Source: SHVO01 sp041906145
Lineage (GTDB): Bacteria; Pseudomonadota; Alphaproteobacteria; Rhodospirillales; Rhodospirillaceae
NCBI GenBank assembly: GCA_041906145.1
Contig: JAYRJU010000003.1
Span: 186,001-250,000 of the forward strand
Direction of reading: 5' to 3'
Length of the DNA stretch: 64,000 bases
Shown in pieces: positions 1-8,439 of this stretch (position 1 is the stretch's first letter; the number at the start of each line of letters is the position of its first letter). The position numbers and the translations under genes are program-made. The notes below the pieces were generated by a model, which was not told where the DNA came from, did not search any database, and saw only the letters and a list, made by a program, of their open reading frames with translations.

Positions 1-2
1 CG

Positions 3-1820
3 CTCCAAGGGTTCATGAAGGCCGCCGGACTCTCCTCCATCGACCAGGCGGAAGTGCGTGAGCTGCCCAAGGGCAAGTTCTACTTCTCGGTGGCCACCAA
101 GAAGGGCCGTCCGACCGCCGTTGTCTTGAAGGAAATCGTCGAGGCCGCGCTGGCGCAAATGCCGTGGCCCAAGTCCATGCGGTGGGGCGCCAATCCGACC
201 CGTTGGGTGCGTCCGCTTCACAGCATCATCTGCCTGTTCGACGGCGCCATCGTGCCGGTTGAATTCGCGCGCGTAAAGGCAGGGAACACCACCGTCGGCC
301 ACCGCTTCCTCGCGCCGGCCCAAATCACCGTGAAGAACGCTTCCGACTATCTGGCCAAGCTTAAGAAGGCCAATGTGGTGGTCGAGTCCGCCGAGCGTGA
401 GCAGATCATCATCCGCGATCTCGCGAAGCTCGCCGCCGCCGAAGGGCTTGAAGTGCGCGCCGATGCCGGCCTTCTCGCGGAAGTCATAGGACTCGTCGAA
501 TGGCCCGTGCCGCTGCTCGGCACCATTCCAGACGCGTTCATGGATGTGCCCGCCGAAGTCATGACCTCGGCCATGCGCAAGCATCAGAAGTATTTTGCGC
601 TTTCGACCAAGAGCGGCGCATTTGCCAATCGTTTTGGCGTGGTCGCCAACATGGTCACCAAGGACAAAGGTAAGGCGATCATCGCGGGGAACGAGCGCGT
701 TCTGAGTGCGCGTCTCTCCGACGCCAAGTTCTTCTGGGATCAAGACCGCGAACAGCCGCTCGCATCGCGCGTCGAAAAGCTCCAGGAGCGCGTGTTCCAG
801 GCCTCCCTCGGCACGGTGCTCGACAAGACCAAGCGCCTTGTGAAACTCGCGAGCCATCTCGCGAGCATTTTGAAGGCTGACACACAGGCGGCCGAGCGCG
901 CCGCTTTGCTTTGCAAAGCCGATCTCTCCACTGGCATGGTCGGCGAGTTTCCCGATCTCCAGGGCGTCATGGGCCGCTATTACGCGCTTCATGATAAGGA
1001 ATCCGCCGCGGTCGCGGACGCCGTTGCCGAACACTACTCGCCGCTTGGACCTACGGACGCTTGTCCCTCGAAGCCGCTCAGCGTCGTTGTGTCGCTGGCC
1101 GATAAGCTCGATAGCCTGGTCGGTTTCTTTGCCATCAATGAAAAGCCCACCGGTTCGAAGGACCCCTACGCCCTGCGCCGCGCTGCGCTTGGCGTCATCC
1201 GCATCGTCCTCGAAAACAAACTGCGCCTGCCGTTGCGTGCGGCGTTCGGACACGCACTCGCCGGTTACGACGGGCTGAAAATCGACGCCAAGAAGATTTC
1301 CGATGAGGTCCTCGACTTCTTCGCCGACCGCCTCAAGGTGCATCTGCGCGAGAAGGGCGTGCGCCACGACTACGTGTCGGCCGTCTTCGCGCTCGGCACG
1401 GAAGACGATCTCGTACGTCTCATCGCGCGCGTCGATGCCCTTGCGGCGTTCCTGACAAGCGATGACGGTGCCAATCTGCTGGTGGCCTATAAACGCGCCG
1501 CCAACATCCTTCGCATCGAAGAGAAGAAGGACAATAAGGCCTACTCCGGGGATGTCGGCGATCTTGGCGCGGACGAAGCGCAAGAACTCCTCAAGGCCTT
1601 GCAGGCCATCAGCGCGCCGGTGGCCTCTGATTTGTCGGGTGAGAACTTTGAAGTGGGAATGCAGAAATTGGCGCAGCTGCGCGCGCCGGTCGACGCTTTC
1701 TTCGACAAGGTCACCGTCAACACCGATAACCCCGATCATCGCATCGAGCGCCTCAAGCTCCTGGCGCAGATCGTCACGGTCATGAATCAGGTCGCCGATT
1801 TCTCCAAGATCGAAGGCTAA
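3..1820 (+). CDS. glyS: Glycyl-tRNA synthetase beta subunit (5' partial)
   Basis: This is the beta subunit of the bacterial alpha2beta2 glycyl-tRNA synthetase. It is needed for tRNA-Gly recognition and charging in the cytoplasm. The reading frame is open to the left edge, with in-frame Leu-Gln-Gly-Phe codons before the first ATG at 15, so the true start lies outside the window. About 605 codons are present of the usual ~690. The family-typical stretch EFPDLQGVMGRYYA lies at about nt 946-987. The C-terminal part has the helical look of the DALR-type anticodon-binding region and ends in the characteristic MNQVADFSKIEG. glyQ would be expected just upstream, outside the window. The family call is very safe. 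Confidence 0.96.
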   Translation, partial: LQGFMKAAGLSSIDQAEVRELPKGKFYFSVATKKGRPTAVVLKEIVEAALAQMPWPKSMRWGANPTRWVRPLHSIICLFDGAIVPVEFARVKAGNTTVGHRFLAPAQITVKNASDYLAKLKKANVVVESAEREQIIIRDLAKLAAAEGLEVRADAGLLAEVIGLVEWPVPLLGTIPDAFMDVPAEVMTSAMRKHQKYFALSTKSGAFANRFGVVANMVTKDKGKAIIAGNERVLSARLSDAKFFWDQDREQPLASRVEKLQERVFQASLGTVLDKTKRLVKLASHLASILKADTQAAERAALLCKADLSTGMVGEFPDLQGVMGRYYALHDKESAAVADAVAEHYSPLGPTDACPSKPLSVVVSLADKLDSLVGFFAINEKPTGSKDPYALRRAALGVIRIVLENKLRLPLRAAFGHALAGYDGLKIDAKKISDEVLDFFADRLKVHLREKGVRHDYVSAVFALGTEDDLVRLIARVDALAAFLTSDDGANLLVAYKRAANILRIEEKKDNKAYSGDVGDLGADEAQELLKALQAISAPVASDLSGENFEVGMQKLAQLRAPVDAFFDKVTVNTDNPDHRIERLKLLAQIVTVMNQVADFSKIEG

Positions 1821-1840
1821 CCATTCACTTTCTGTTTTCT

Positions 1841-1872
1841 GGTCATCCTGGGGCTTGTCCCCAGGATCCAGG
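1841..1872. repeat. Intergenic palindromic repeat (CCTGGGG/CCCCAGG hairpin)
   Basis: The sequence contains ATCCTGGGG (1845-1853), a CTTGT loop and CCCCAGGAT (1859-1867), a perfect 9-bp stem flanked by GGTC and CCAGG. The pattern GTCATCC-Gn-CTTG-Cn-GGATCC is a dispersed intergenic palindrome type seen in many alphaproteobacterial genomes. Only this copy is visible here. It lies between glyS and the GMC gene and has no T-run, so it is probably a repeat element and not a classical terminator. Confidence 0.6.
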
Positions 1873-1889
1873 GTTGCGAAGCTCGGCGC

Positions 1890-3506
1890 ATGAGTTCGGC
1901 GCCTGTGTCTGAATCTTTCGACTACATCGTCGTCGGCGGCGGCACCGCTGGCTGCGTTTTGGCCAATCGGCTGTCGGCCAATCCCAAAGTGCGCGTTCTC
2001 CTGCTCGAAGCGGGCGGTAAGGATGATTACATCTGGGTCCGCATTCCCGTCGGTTACCTCTATTGCATGGGAAATTCCCGTACCGACTGGTGCTTTCGCA
2101 CGGAAAGCCAGAAGGGGCTCGGTGGTAAGACGCTGAATTATCCGCGCGGCCGCATACTCGGTGGCTGTTCTTCGATCAATGGGATGATCTATGTGCGGGG
2201 CCAGCGCCGCGACTACGATCAATGGCGGCAGCTTGGCAACCTCGGCTGGGGCGCCGACGATATCCTTCCGCACTTTCATAAATTGGAGGATTTCGCGGCC
2301 GGCGACTTAGGTATTCACGGCGCTGGCGGCGAGATGCGCATTGAGAAACAGCGTCTCCACTGGCCTCTGCTGGACGCCATTGCCGACGCCGCGGCGGCGG
2401 CCGGGATTCCCAAGCGCGGAAGTATAACGGCCAGCGACGATGACGGCGTCGGCTATTTCAGCGTGACGCAGCGGGGCGGCTGGCGGTGGAGCGCCGCCAC
2501 GGCGTTTCTACGCCCTGCGCGGGCGCGCGCTAATCTCGCGGTGGCAACGAAGGCTTTCGCGCAACGCATATTATTTGAAGGCCGCCGCGCCGTGGGCGTT
2601 GAATACCTTGAGGGCGGTGCGCTCAAAACCGCCCGCGCCGGCGCGTCCGTCATTCTTGCCGCCGGAGCGATCGGGTCGCCTCATTTGCTTGAAGTCTCGG
2701 GCGTGGGCGACGCCAATCGCCTCAGGATGCTGCACATCCCGGTTGTTCATCATGCGCCCGGCGTCGGTGAGAACCTCCAGGACCACCTGCAGCTCCGTTG
2801 TATCTACAAGGTCACGGGTGCGGCGACGCTGAACGAACGGGTACGTACGCTGTTCGGCAAAGCGCTCATCGGCGCGGAATACGCGCTGTTTCGCACGGGC
2901 CCGATGTCGATGGCGCCGAGCCAGTTGGGGCTCTTTGCGCGCTCCGATGCGTCAGTCGATACGCCGGACATTGAGTTTCATATTCAGCCGCTCAGTCTCG
3001 ACCGGTTCGGTGAACCTCTGCATAGCTTTCCGGCCTTCACCATGGCGCCGTGCAATTTGCGTCCGCGCAGCCGCGGCTCCGTGCATCTCACCAGCCCCGA
3101 TGTCGGCAAGCCGCCGAAGATCGATCCCAATTATCTTTCCGATCCGCATGACAGGGTTGTCGCGGCGCGGGCTCTGCGCCTTACGCGCTTCATCGTGGAG
3201 CAGGAGCCTCTGCGTCGTTACGCGCCCGTCGAATATGTCCCCGGTCCGCACTTCGAATCTGACGAGGATCTTGCGCGTGCGGCCGGGCAGGTGGGGTCCA
3301 CCATCTTCCATCCGGTCGGTACGGTCCGCATGGGCCAAGACGCCGGCGCGGTGCTGGACGAGCGCCTGCGCGTGCGGGGACTCGAGGGGCTTCGGGTTAT
3401 GGACGCCTCGGTCATGCCCACCATTACGTCGGGCAATACCAACGCTCCGGTGATGGCCATCGCCCAAAAAGGGGCCGCCATGGCCCTGGAAGACGCTAAA
3501 ATTTAA
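1890..3506 (+). CDS. GMC-family FAD oxidoreductase (choline dehydrogenase-like)
   Basis: This 538-residue protein belongs to the glucose-methanol-choline flavoenzymes, which oxidise alcohols with FAD. The N-terminal Rossmann motif VGGGTAGC (about residues 15-22) and the LLLEAGG strand bind FAD. The GMC signature GAIGSPHLLEVSGVG lies around 258-273. The conserved catalytic pair is visible as His474 in FHPVGT and Asn518 in SGNTNAP. No signal peptide is seen, so it is probably cytoplasmic. The substrate cannot be told from sequence; choline, polyethylene glycol or other alcohol dehydrogenases of this family all fit. The next gene is 129 bp downstream and its repeat array begins inside this gene's stop codon. 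Confidence 0.92.
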   Translation: MSSAPVSESFDYIVVGGGTAGCVLANRLSANPKVRVLLLEAGGKDDYIWVRIPVGYLYCMGNSRTDWCFRTESQKGLGGKTLNYPRGRILGGCSSINGMIYVRGQRRDYDQWRQLGNLGWGADDILPHFHKLEDFAAGDLGIHGAGGEMRIEKQRLHWPLLDAIADAAAAAGIPKRGSITASDDDGVGYFSVTQRGGWRWSAATAFLRPARARANLAVATKAFAQRILFEGRRAVGVEYLEGGALKTARAGASVILAAGAIGSPHLLEVSGVGDANRLRMLHIPVVHHAPGVGENLQDHLQLRCIYKVTGAATLNERVRTLFGKALIGAEYALFRTGPMSMAPSQLGLFARSDASVDTPDIEFHIQPLSLDRFGEPLHSFPAFTMAPCNLRPRSRGSVHLTSPDVGKPPKIDPNYLSDPHDRVVAARALRLTRFIVEQEPLRRYAPVEYVPGPHFESDEDLARAAGQVGSTIFHPVGTVRMGQDAGAVLDERLRVRGLEGLRVMDASVMPTITSGNTNAPVMAIAQKGAAMALEDAKI

Positions 3507-3624
3507 AGATTATCTTACAAAAATCCTCTTATTAGGGAACTTGCGTACTGATTTCGAGTTGTAAGGAGCGGTTTTAGGGCGTATTTAAAGCCTCTCTTAC
3601 GTCAATTCCGAAAGAAACCCTTAC
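3502..3624 (+). promoter_or_regulatory. Three AAAG-N5-CTTAC repeats upstream of HTH-ppdK (candidate operator)
   Basis: Three copies of AAAG-N5-CTTAC lie upstream of the HTH-PPDK gene. Copy 1 at 3502-3518 and copy 2 at 3584-3600 share the longer form TTTAAAG-N5-CTTAC. Copy 3 at 3611-3624 has only AAAG-N5-CTTAC. A bare CTTAC at 3629-3633 follows, between the Shine-Dalgarno sequence and the start codon. Copy 3 abuts the GGAG ribosome-binding site (3625-3628), so a protein bound there could block transcription or translation. Nine fixed bases recurring three times in 130 bp is far from random expectation. The bound factor is inferred, not shown; the HTH domain of the downstream gene is the obvious candidate. 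Confidence 0.5.
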
Positions 3625-3635
3625 GGAGCTTACAA

Positions 3636-6572
3636 ATGCGGGACAATGCCCTCGAGCGCGCCATCACGGAAGCCGGAGGGGTCACCGCCTTGGCCCGGGC
3701 GATCAATGTGACGCCGCAGGCCATCAGCCAGTGGGACCGCGTGCCGGCCGAGCGGGCCATCGCGGTGGAACAGGCCACCAAAGGCAAGGTCACGCGCCAG
3801 GAGCTTCGCCCAGACGTCTTCGGCGCCGGTGAGACCAAGCCCGCGCAAATCGCGTCCGTTCCGGCTCCCGAGCCCGCCCATGACGGTAAATGGGTTTACG
3901 CCTTCGGCAACGGCAAGGCGGAAGGCAATGCCCGCATGAAGAACTTGCTCGGCGGCAAGGGTGCGAACCTGGCCGAGATGAGCGCCATTGGCATTCCGGT
4001 CCCGCCGGGCTTCACCATCTCCACCGATGTCTGCACGTACTATTACGGCCACGGGAAGTCCTACCCGGCGGACCTGCGCGATCAAGTCGCGCGCGCCGTC
4101 GAACATGTGGAACAGCAGATCGGCGCTCAATTTGGCGACGTGCGGAATCCCCTCTTGGTCTCGGTGCGCTCCGGCGCGCGGGCATCCATGCCTGGCATGA
4201 TGGATACGATCCTCAACCTCGGCCTCAATGACGAGACGGTGGAGGGTTTGGCGACACAGTCGAAGGATCCGCGCTTCGCCTACGACAGTTATCGCCGCTT
4301 CATTCAGATGTATTCGGGGGTCGTGCTCGGCGTGGATTCCTACGACTTCGAGCATTTGCTCGATATCGCCAAGGAAGATAAGGGCGTCAGTCTCGATACC
4401 GAACTCACCGCCGATGACCTCAAGGAACTGGTCGCGTCCTACAAAGCCAAGGTGCAGGACGAAGTCGGCGAGCCGTTTCCGCAGGATGTGCATCAACAGC
4501 TGTGGGGCGCCATCGGCGCGGTTTTTTCCAGCTGGATGAACCAGCGCGCCATCACTTACCGCAAACTCCACGATATCCCCGACACCTGGGGCACCGCCGT
4601 CAATGTGCAGTCCATGGTGTTTGGCAACATGGGCGGCGACTGCGCCACGGGCGTGTGTTTCAGCCGCGATCCCTCCACCGGCGCCAATGTCTTTTACGGC
4701 GAGTATCTTGTGAATGCACAGGGCGAAGACGTCGTCGCCGGCATACGCACGCCGCAGCAAATCACACTCGACGGCAAGAAGGCGCAAAGCTCCACGCTTC
4801 CCTCGATGGAAGAGGAAATGCCCGAGCTGTACCGTCAGCTCGTCGAAGTGCGCGATCGCCTCGAGCGCCACTACACCGACATGCAGGACATGGAGTTCAC
4901 GATCCAAAAGGGCAAGCTCTGGATGCTCCAGACCCGCAACGGCAAAAGAACCGCACAGGCCGGCTTCAAGATCGCCGTTGATATGGCGCGCGAAGGCTTG
5001 ATCAGTGAAAACGAAGCGGTCCGCCGCATCGATCCCAATCAGCTCGATCAATTGCTGCATCCCACGCTCGATCCCAAGGCGCCGCGACAGCTTCTCGCGC
5101 GCGGCCTGCCGGCGTCGCCCGGCGCCGCTTCCGGCAAAATCGTGTTCACGGCCGAAGACGCTGAGGATTGGGTCAAGCGCGGCGAGAAAGTGATCTTGGT
5201 CCGTCGCGAAACCAGCCCCGAGGACATCAGCGGCATGCATGTCAGTCAGGGCATCCTCACCACGCGCGGCGGCATGACGAGCCATGCGGCGGTCGTGGCC
5301 CGTGGAATGGGCACGCCCTGTGTGTCTGGCGCGGGCGAACTGCAGGTCGACGTGCATGCCAAGACCATGCGCATCCGCGATAAAATTCTGCTCGAAGGCG
5401 ATGTCATCACCTTGGACGGCGCCACCGGCGAGGTGTTCCTGGGTAAGGTGGCCACCATCCGGCCTGAACTCACGGGCGATTTCGCGACGCTGATGGGGTG
5501 GGTGGACAATATCCGCCGTTTGAAAGTGCGCGCCAATGCCGAGACGCCGCTCGACGCGGAAACGGCCCGCAAGTTTGGCGCGGAAGGCATTGGCCTGTGC
5601 CGTACCGAGCACATGTTCTTCGATGCTCAGCGTATTCTCACCGTGCGTCAGATGATCCTCGCCAAGGACGCGGGCGGGCGTAAGGCGGCGCTCGACAAGC
5701 TGCTGCCGCACCAGCGCGGCGATTTTGTGAAGCTCTTTACCATTATGGAGGGCTTGCCGGTCACGATCCGGCTGCTTGATCCGCCGCTGCACGAATTCCT
5801 CCCGCACACCGACAGCGAAATTGCGGAGGTCGCGACGGGCGCAGGCGTTTCCGAGGAATCCGTACGCGAAGTGCTCGCCCGCCTGCACGAAAGCAATCCC
5901 ATGTTGGGGCATCGCGGCGTGCGGCTCGGGGTTTCGCATCCGGAAATCTATGCCATGCAGGCGCGGGCGATCTTTGAAGCGGCGGTGCAGGTTGCCAAGG
6001 AGGGCAAGCGGGTTATTCCAGAAATCATGATTCCGCTGGTCGGCACACGTGCCGAACTCGACATGATGAAGAAGGTCGTCGACGACGCGGCGGCCGCGGT
6101 GTTTGGGCAAGCGGGCGCCTCAGTCGCCTACACGATCGGCACCATGATTGAGCTGCCGCGCGCCGCCCTGCGCGCAGGCGACATTGCCCAGACCGCCGAG
6201 TTCTTCTCCTTTGGCACCAACGACCTCACGCAAACGACTCTGGGCCTCTCGCGCGACGACTGCGCCACGTTGGTGGAGCTTTATAAGGCGAAGGGCATTT
6301 ACGAAAAGGATCCATTCGCGAGCCTCGATCAAGACGGTGTCGGCGAATTGATCACAATCGCGGCAGAACGTGGTCGCGCGACGCGCCCTGCTCTTAAACT
6401 GGGCATCTGCGGTGAACACGGCGGCGACCCGGATTCCATCGCCTTCTGTCATCGCGCCGGACTGGATTACGTTTCCTGCTCGCCCTATCGTGTGCCCGTC
6501 GCGCGGCTCGCCGCCGCGCAAGCGGTGCTTACGGAGAACAGCACGGAACGCGCTCTCAGAACCGCCGCTTAG
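3636..6572 (+). CDS. ppdK: Pyruvate, phosphate dikinase with N-terminal YdaS/Cro-like HTH domain
   Basis: PPDK interconverts pyruvate + ATP + Pi with PEP + AMP + PPi. The protein has 978 residues against the usual 870-900. The enzyme part starts near residue 85 (KWVYAFGNGKAEG) and looks complete: GGKGANLAEM and RSGARASMPGMMD in the ATP-grasp domain, phosphohistidine His550 in GGMTSHAAVV, and the PEP domain with GTNDLTQTTLG and catalytic Cys925 in GICGEHGGD. Residues 1-62 are an added helix-turn-helix of YdaS/Cro type (GGVTALARAINVTPQAISQW, then vPAERAIAVEQAT and LRPDVF). A Pro/Ala-rich linker joins the two. There is no stop or internal Met at the junction, and a strong GGAG (3625-3628) sits 7 nt before the ATG, so the fusion start is well supported. 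A YCII gene follows after 20 bp. Confidence 0.95.
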   Translation: MRDNALERAITEAGGVTALARAINVTPQAISQWDRVPAERAIAVEQATKGKVTRQELRPDVFGAGETKPAQIASVPAPEPAHDGKWVYAFGNGKAEGNARMKNLLGGKGANLAEMSAIGIPVPPGFTISTDVCTYYYGHGKSYPADLRDQVARAVEHVEQQIGAQFGDVRNPLLVSVRSGARASMPGMMDTILNLGLNDETVEGLATQSKDPRFAYDSYRRFIQMYSGVVLGVDSYDFEHLLDIAKEDKGVSLDTELTADDLKELVASYKAKVQDEVGEPFPQDVHQQLWGAIGAVFSSWMNQRAITYRKLHDIPDTWGTAVNVQSMVFGNMGGDCATGVCFSRDPSTGANVFYGEYLVNAQGEDVVAGIRTPQQITLDGKKAQSSTLPSMEEEMPELYRQLVEVRDRLERHYTDMQDMEFTIQKGKLWMLQTRNGKRTAQAGFKIAVDMAREGLISENEAVRRIDPNQLDQLLHPTLDPKAPRQLLARGLPASPGAASGKIVFTAEDAEDWVKRGEKVILVRRETSPEDISGMHVSQGILTTRGGMTSHAAVVARGMGTPCVSGAGELQVDVHAKTMRIRDKILLEGDVITLDGATGEVFLGKVATIRPELTGDFATLMGWVDNIRRLKVRANAETPLDAETARKFGAEGIGLCRTEHMFFDAQRILTVRQMILAKDAGGRKAALDKLLPHQRGDFVKLFTIMEGLPVTIRLLDPPLHEFLPHTDSEIAEVATGAGVSEESVREVLARLHESNPMLGHRGVRLGVSHPEIYAMQARAIFEAAVQVAKEGKRVIPEIMIPLVGTRAELDMMKKVVDDAAAAVFGQAGASVAYTIGTMIELPRAALRAGDIAQTAEFFSFGTNDLTQTTLGLSRDDCATLVELYKAKGIYEKDPFASLDQDGVGELITIAAERGRATRPALKLGICGEHGGDPDSIAFCHRAGLDYVSCSPYRVPVARLAAAQAVLTENSTERALRTAA

Positions 6573-6592
6573 GATTTTACCGGGAGGGGATA

Positions 6593-6880
6593 GTGATGCT
6601 GACGATGTGGCTTTGCTTCGACAAGCCGAATTCGATGGATTTGCGGATGAAGACGCGGCCGGAACATCTCGACTGGATCGAGAAGGCCGTGAAGAGCTTC
6701 AAGTTTGCCGGCCCGATGTTGAGCGACGACGGCCAGACTCTGAAGGGCTCATGCATCATCGCCGAATTCGACAGCCTCGAGCAGTCACGCGAAGTCCAGC
6801 AGCAGGACCCGTATCAGAAAGCGGGACTGTTCGAGAAGGTGGTCGTCTGCCCGACGAAACAGATGTTCCCGAAAGTCTAA
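6593..6880 (+). CDS. YCII-domain protein (YciI-like)
   Basis: A 95-residue cytoplasmic protein of the YCII fold, a ferredoxin-like dimeric fold found in small stand-alone proteins of mostly unknown enzymatic role. The pattern is typical: RPEHLDWIEKA in the first helix, AGPMLSDDGQTLKGS with the conserved Gly-Pro, and the C-terminal DPYQKAGLFEKVVVCP (the DPf..aGl motif with the conserved Asp). The start is either GTG 6593 or ATG 6596. GGGAGGGG (6582-6589) serves both, and ATG 6596 has the more usual spacing. It lies 20 bp after ppdK on the same strand and may be cotranscribed with it. Confidence 0.85.
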   Translation: MMLTMWLCFDKPNSMDLRMKTRPEHLDWIEKAVKSFKFAGPMLSDDGQTLKGSCIIAEFDSLEQSREVQQQDPYQKAGLFEKVVVCPTKQMFPKV

Positions 6881-7050
6881 GACGGGTACACCGCGCTCTT
6901 CACTCAAGCGGCAATCCCCGTGTCCACACCGTGGCGCGGGGACCCGCGTTGTTGACTTGCGTCAAGTCGCCAGGGATCAGCGGTAGACCTTGTCGAAAAG
7001 CCGTTCGTGCGCAAAGACCTCGTGCGTGCCCTCCAGCGCCACGAGATGGG

Positions 7051-8082
7051 CTACAGGATCCTGCTCTGCCGGACTAACGACATCGCGGCGGCGGCGATCG
7101 CGAATAGTGCGGCGATGCCGGCGAAGATCGAACTGATTTCGGTCTCCTGACGTTCCATGACCAGTTGCGTGTTCAGGCTTTTGTAGACCTCATTCAGCGC
7201 GGCGCCGGAGTTGGCCGCGAAATACTTGCCCTTGGTGACATCGGCGATGGTCTTCAGCGACTCTTCGTCGAATTGCATGCCGCCGTAGTAGCCGCCGCCA
7301 TTCGCTGAACCTAGGCCGACCGTATAGATTCGCACGCCCCTGTCCGCCGCCATCCGTGCCGTCTCGATCGGATCGGGCCCCACGGTAGCGCGCCCGTCAG
7401 TCAGGAGGATGATGGTTGAATTCTGGTTGGAGCCCGGCGGGACAGGCTTGAAGGCGGGTTGTGCCGGTTGATCCAGTGACGCGCCTTGTTTATCGCGGTC
7501 ACGGCCGAAGTCGGACTCGCTGAAGCGGGGATCGAAGGCCGCATCCGGGTAGATCGTCTGCAGTGAAACGAGAATTCCGCTCCCGATGGCCGTGCCGCGG
7601 AATGTGCGGAAGCGGTCGATGGCTTGCACCAGTTCTTCGCGATTGAGCGTCGGTGTTTGCACCAGCGCCGCAGCACCGGCAAAGGCGACGATCCCGATCC
7701 GCGTTGTACTCGGTTGTTGGGTGATGAACTGCTTAGCCGCGTTTTGCGCGGCGGTTAGCCTGTTTGGCTCGACATCTTCCGCGCGCATGCTGCCCGAGAC
7801 GTCCATGGCGAGGATGACGAGGGCTCTTTGCGAGGGCAGGGTTACCATCGCTGCCGGTTTCGCCACCGCGGTTAATGCCAGCACAATCGAAACCAGCAGA
7901 AGCATCGCGGGGACGTGGCGCCGCCATGATCCGCCAGGCCCCAGCGCCTCGTGGATCCGGCCGATGTCGGCATATCGCACCGCCATCTTTTTCTTCCGGG
8001 AGAGCAGGTAGAAGTACAGCGCGACCAGGGCCGGCGCCGTTAAGAGAAGGAGCAGCAGCATCGGGGAGAGGAATTTCATCAC
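7051..8082 (-). CDS. VWA-domain membrane protein (BatA/BatB-like)
   Basis: A 343-residue inner-membrane protein with a von Willebrand factor A domain. Hydrophobic segments at about residues 6-26 and 57-77 precede the VWA domain, and a last segment lies near the C-terminus, as in the Bat family. The MIDAS metal site is intact: D94-V-S-G-S98 (DxSxS), with LLTDGRATVG later in the domain. Bat proteins usually sit next to a MoxR AAA+ ATPase and a DUF58 protein. Neither is visible here, so this copy stands alone. Start is GTG 8082 or ATG 8079; the ribosome-binding site is weak. The partner and function are unknown. Confidence 0.85.
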   Translation of the reverse strand: MMKFLSPMLLLLLLTAPALVALYFYLLSRKKKMAVRYADIGRIHEALGPGGSWRRHVPAMLLLVSIVLALTAVAKPAAMVTLPSQRALVILAMDVSGSMRAEDVEPNRLTAAQNAAKQFITQQPSTTRIGIVAFAGAAALVQTPTLNREELVQAIDRFRTFRGTAIGSGILVSLQTIYPDAAFDPRFSESDFGRDRDKQGASLDQPAQPAFKPVPPGSNQNSTIILLTDGRATVGPDPIETARMAADRGVRIYTVGLGSANGGGYYGGMQFDEESLKTIADVTKGKYFAANSGAALNEVYKSLNTQLVMERQETEISSIFAGIAALFAIAAAAMSLVRQSRIL

Positions 8083-8167
8083 CGTGCATCCATGCGCTCA
8101 TCGGCGGAAGGAGTCGCCGCGCATAAGGCTATGCTTTTTACGATGATACGCGAAGAGAGATTCGAGA

Positions 8168-8410
8168 TCAGCCGACCTCGTCCACCGGCTCATATTGCGC
8201 GTCAAATAGCGCCGGCGGCAGCCGGTAGGTGGTGCCGCCTTCGCGGACCAGCCAGTCGCCTTTGTATACCTTGTCGCGAATGCCGCCGATGGCGAGCCGG
8301 CCGTCGGCCAGCAGCACGGCTTCGAGCCACTCAGGCCACTCGGCGCGCGCCTGGCCATTCCACTGCCACGCTTGAATCTCAATTGGTCGTCTGCGGTACC
8401 GGGTCGCCAT
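8168..8410 (-). CDS. Small phage-type protein (RRRPIEIQAWQW family)
   Basis: An 80-residue protein beginning MATRYRRRPIEIQAWQWNG. This resembles the small phage and prophage proteins that start with RKKPVVIEAxQW and end with a GDW(L/I)...FxAxYExV tail; here GDWLVREGG and FDAQYEPVDE match. GGTGGGG lies directly before the ATG. No other phage gene is nearby, so it is probably a domesticated or horizontally acquired single gene. Its function is unknown. The overlapping frame at 8098-8382 on the same strand is less protein-like and was left out. Confidence 0.6.
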   Translation of the reverse strand: MATRYRRRPIEIQAWQWNGQARAEWPEWLEAVLLADGRLAIGGIRDKVYKGDWLVREGGTTYRLPPALFDAQYEPVDEVG

Positions 8411-8439
8411 TCCCCACCTGCGTTCCCGAACGCTATTTT

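Noticed and set aside
3630..6110. 826-codon open frame antisense to ppdK
   Set aside because: A by-product of high GC and codon bias in ppdK. It is His/Arg/Gly-rich, with no motif, and the sense strand is a certain gene.
6952..6965. TTGAC-N4-GTCAA, an Fnr/FixK-like box
   Set aside because: It lies between the ends of two genes (after the YCII gene, before the VWA 3' end), with no gene start in range on either strand, so no target can be proposed.
7020..7050. Minus-strand continuation reading VALEGTHEVFAHERLFDKVYR just after the VWA stop
   Set aside because: It looks protein-like but has no start codon of its own and is too short to support a gene or a remnant call.
8098..8382. 94-codon minus-strand frame overlapping the phage-type small protein
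   Set aside because: The other frame (8168-8410) has family-like sequence and a ribosome-binding site; this one has neither.
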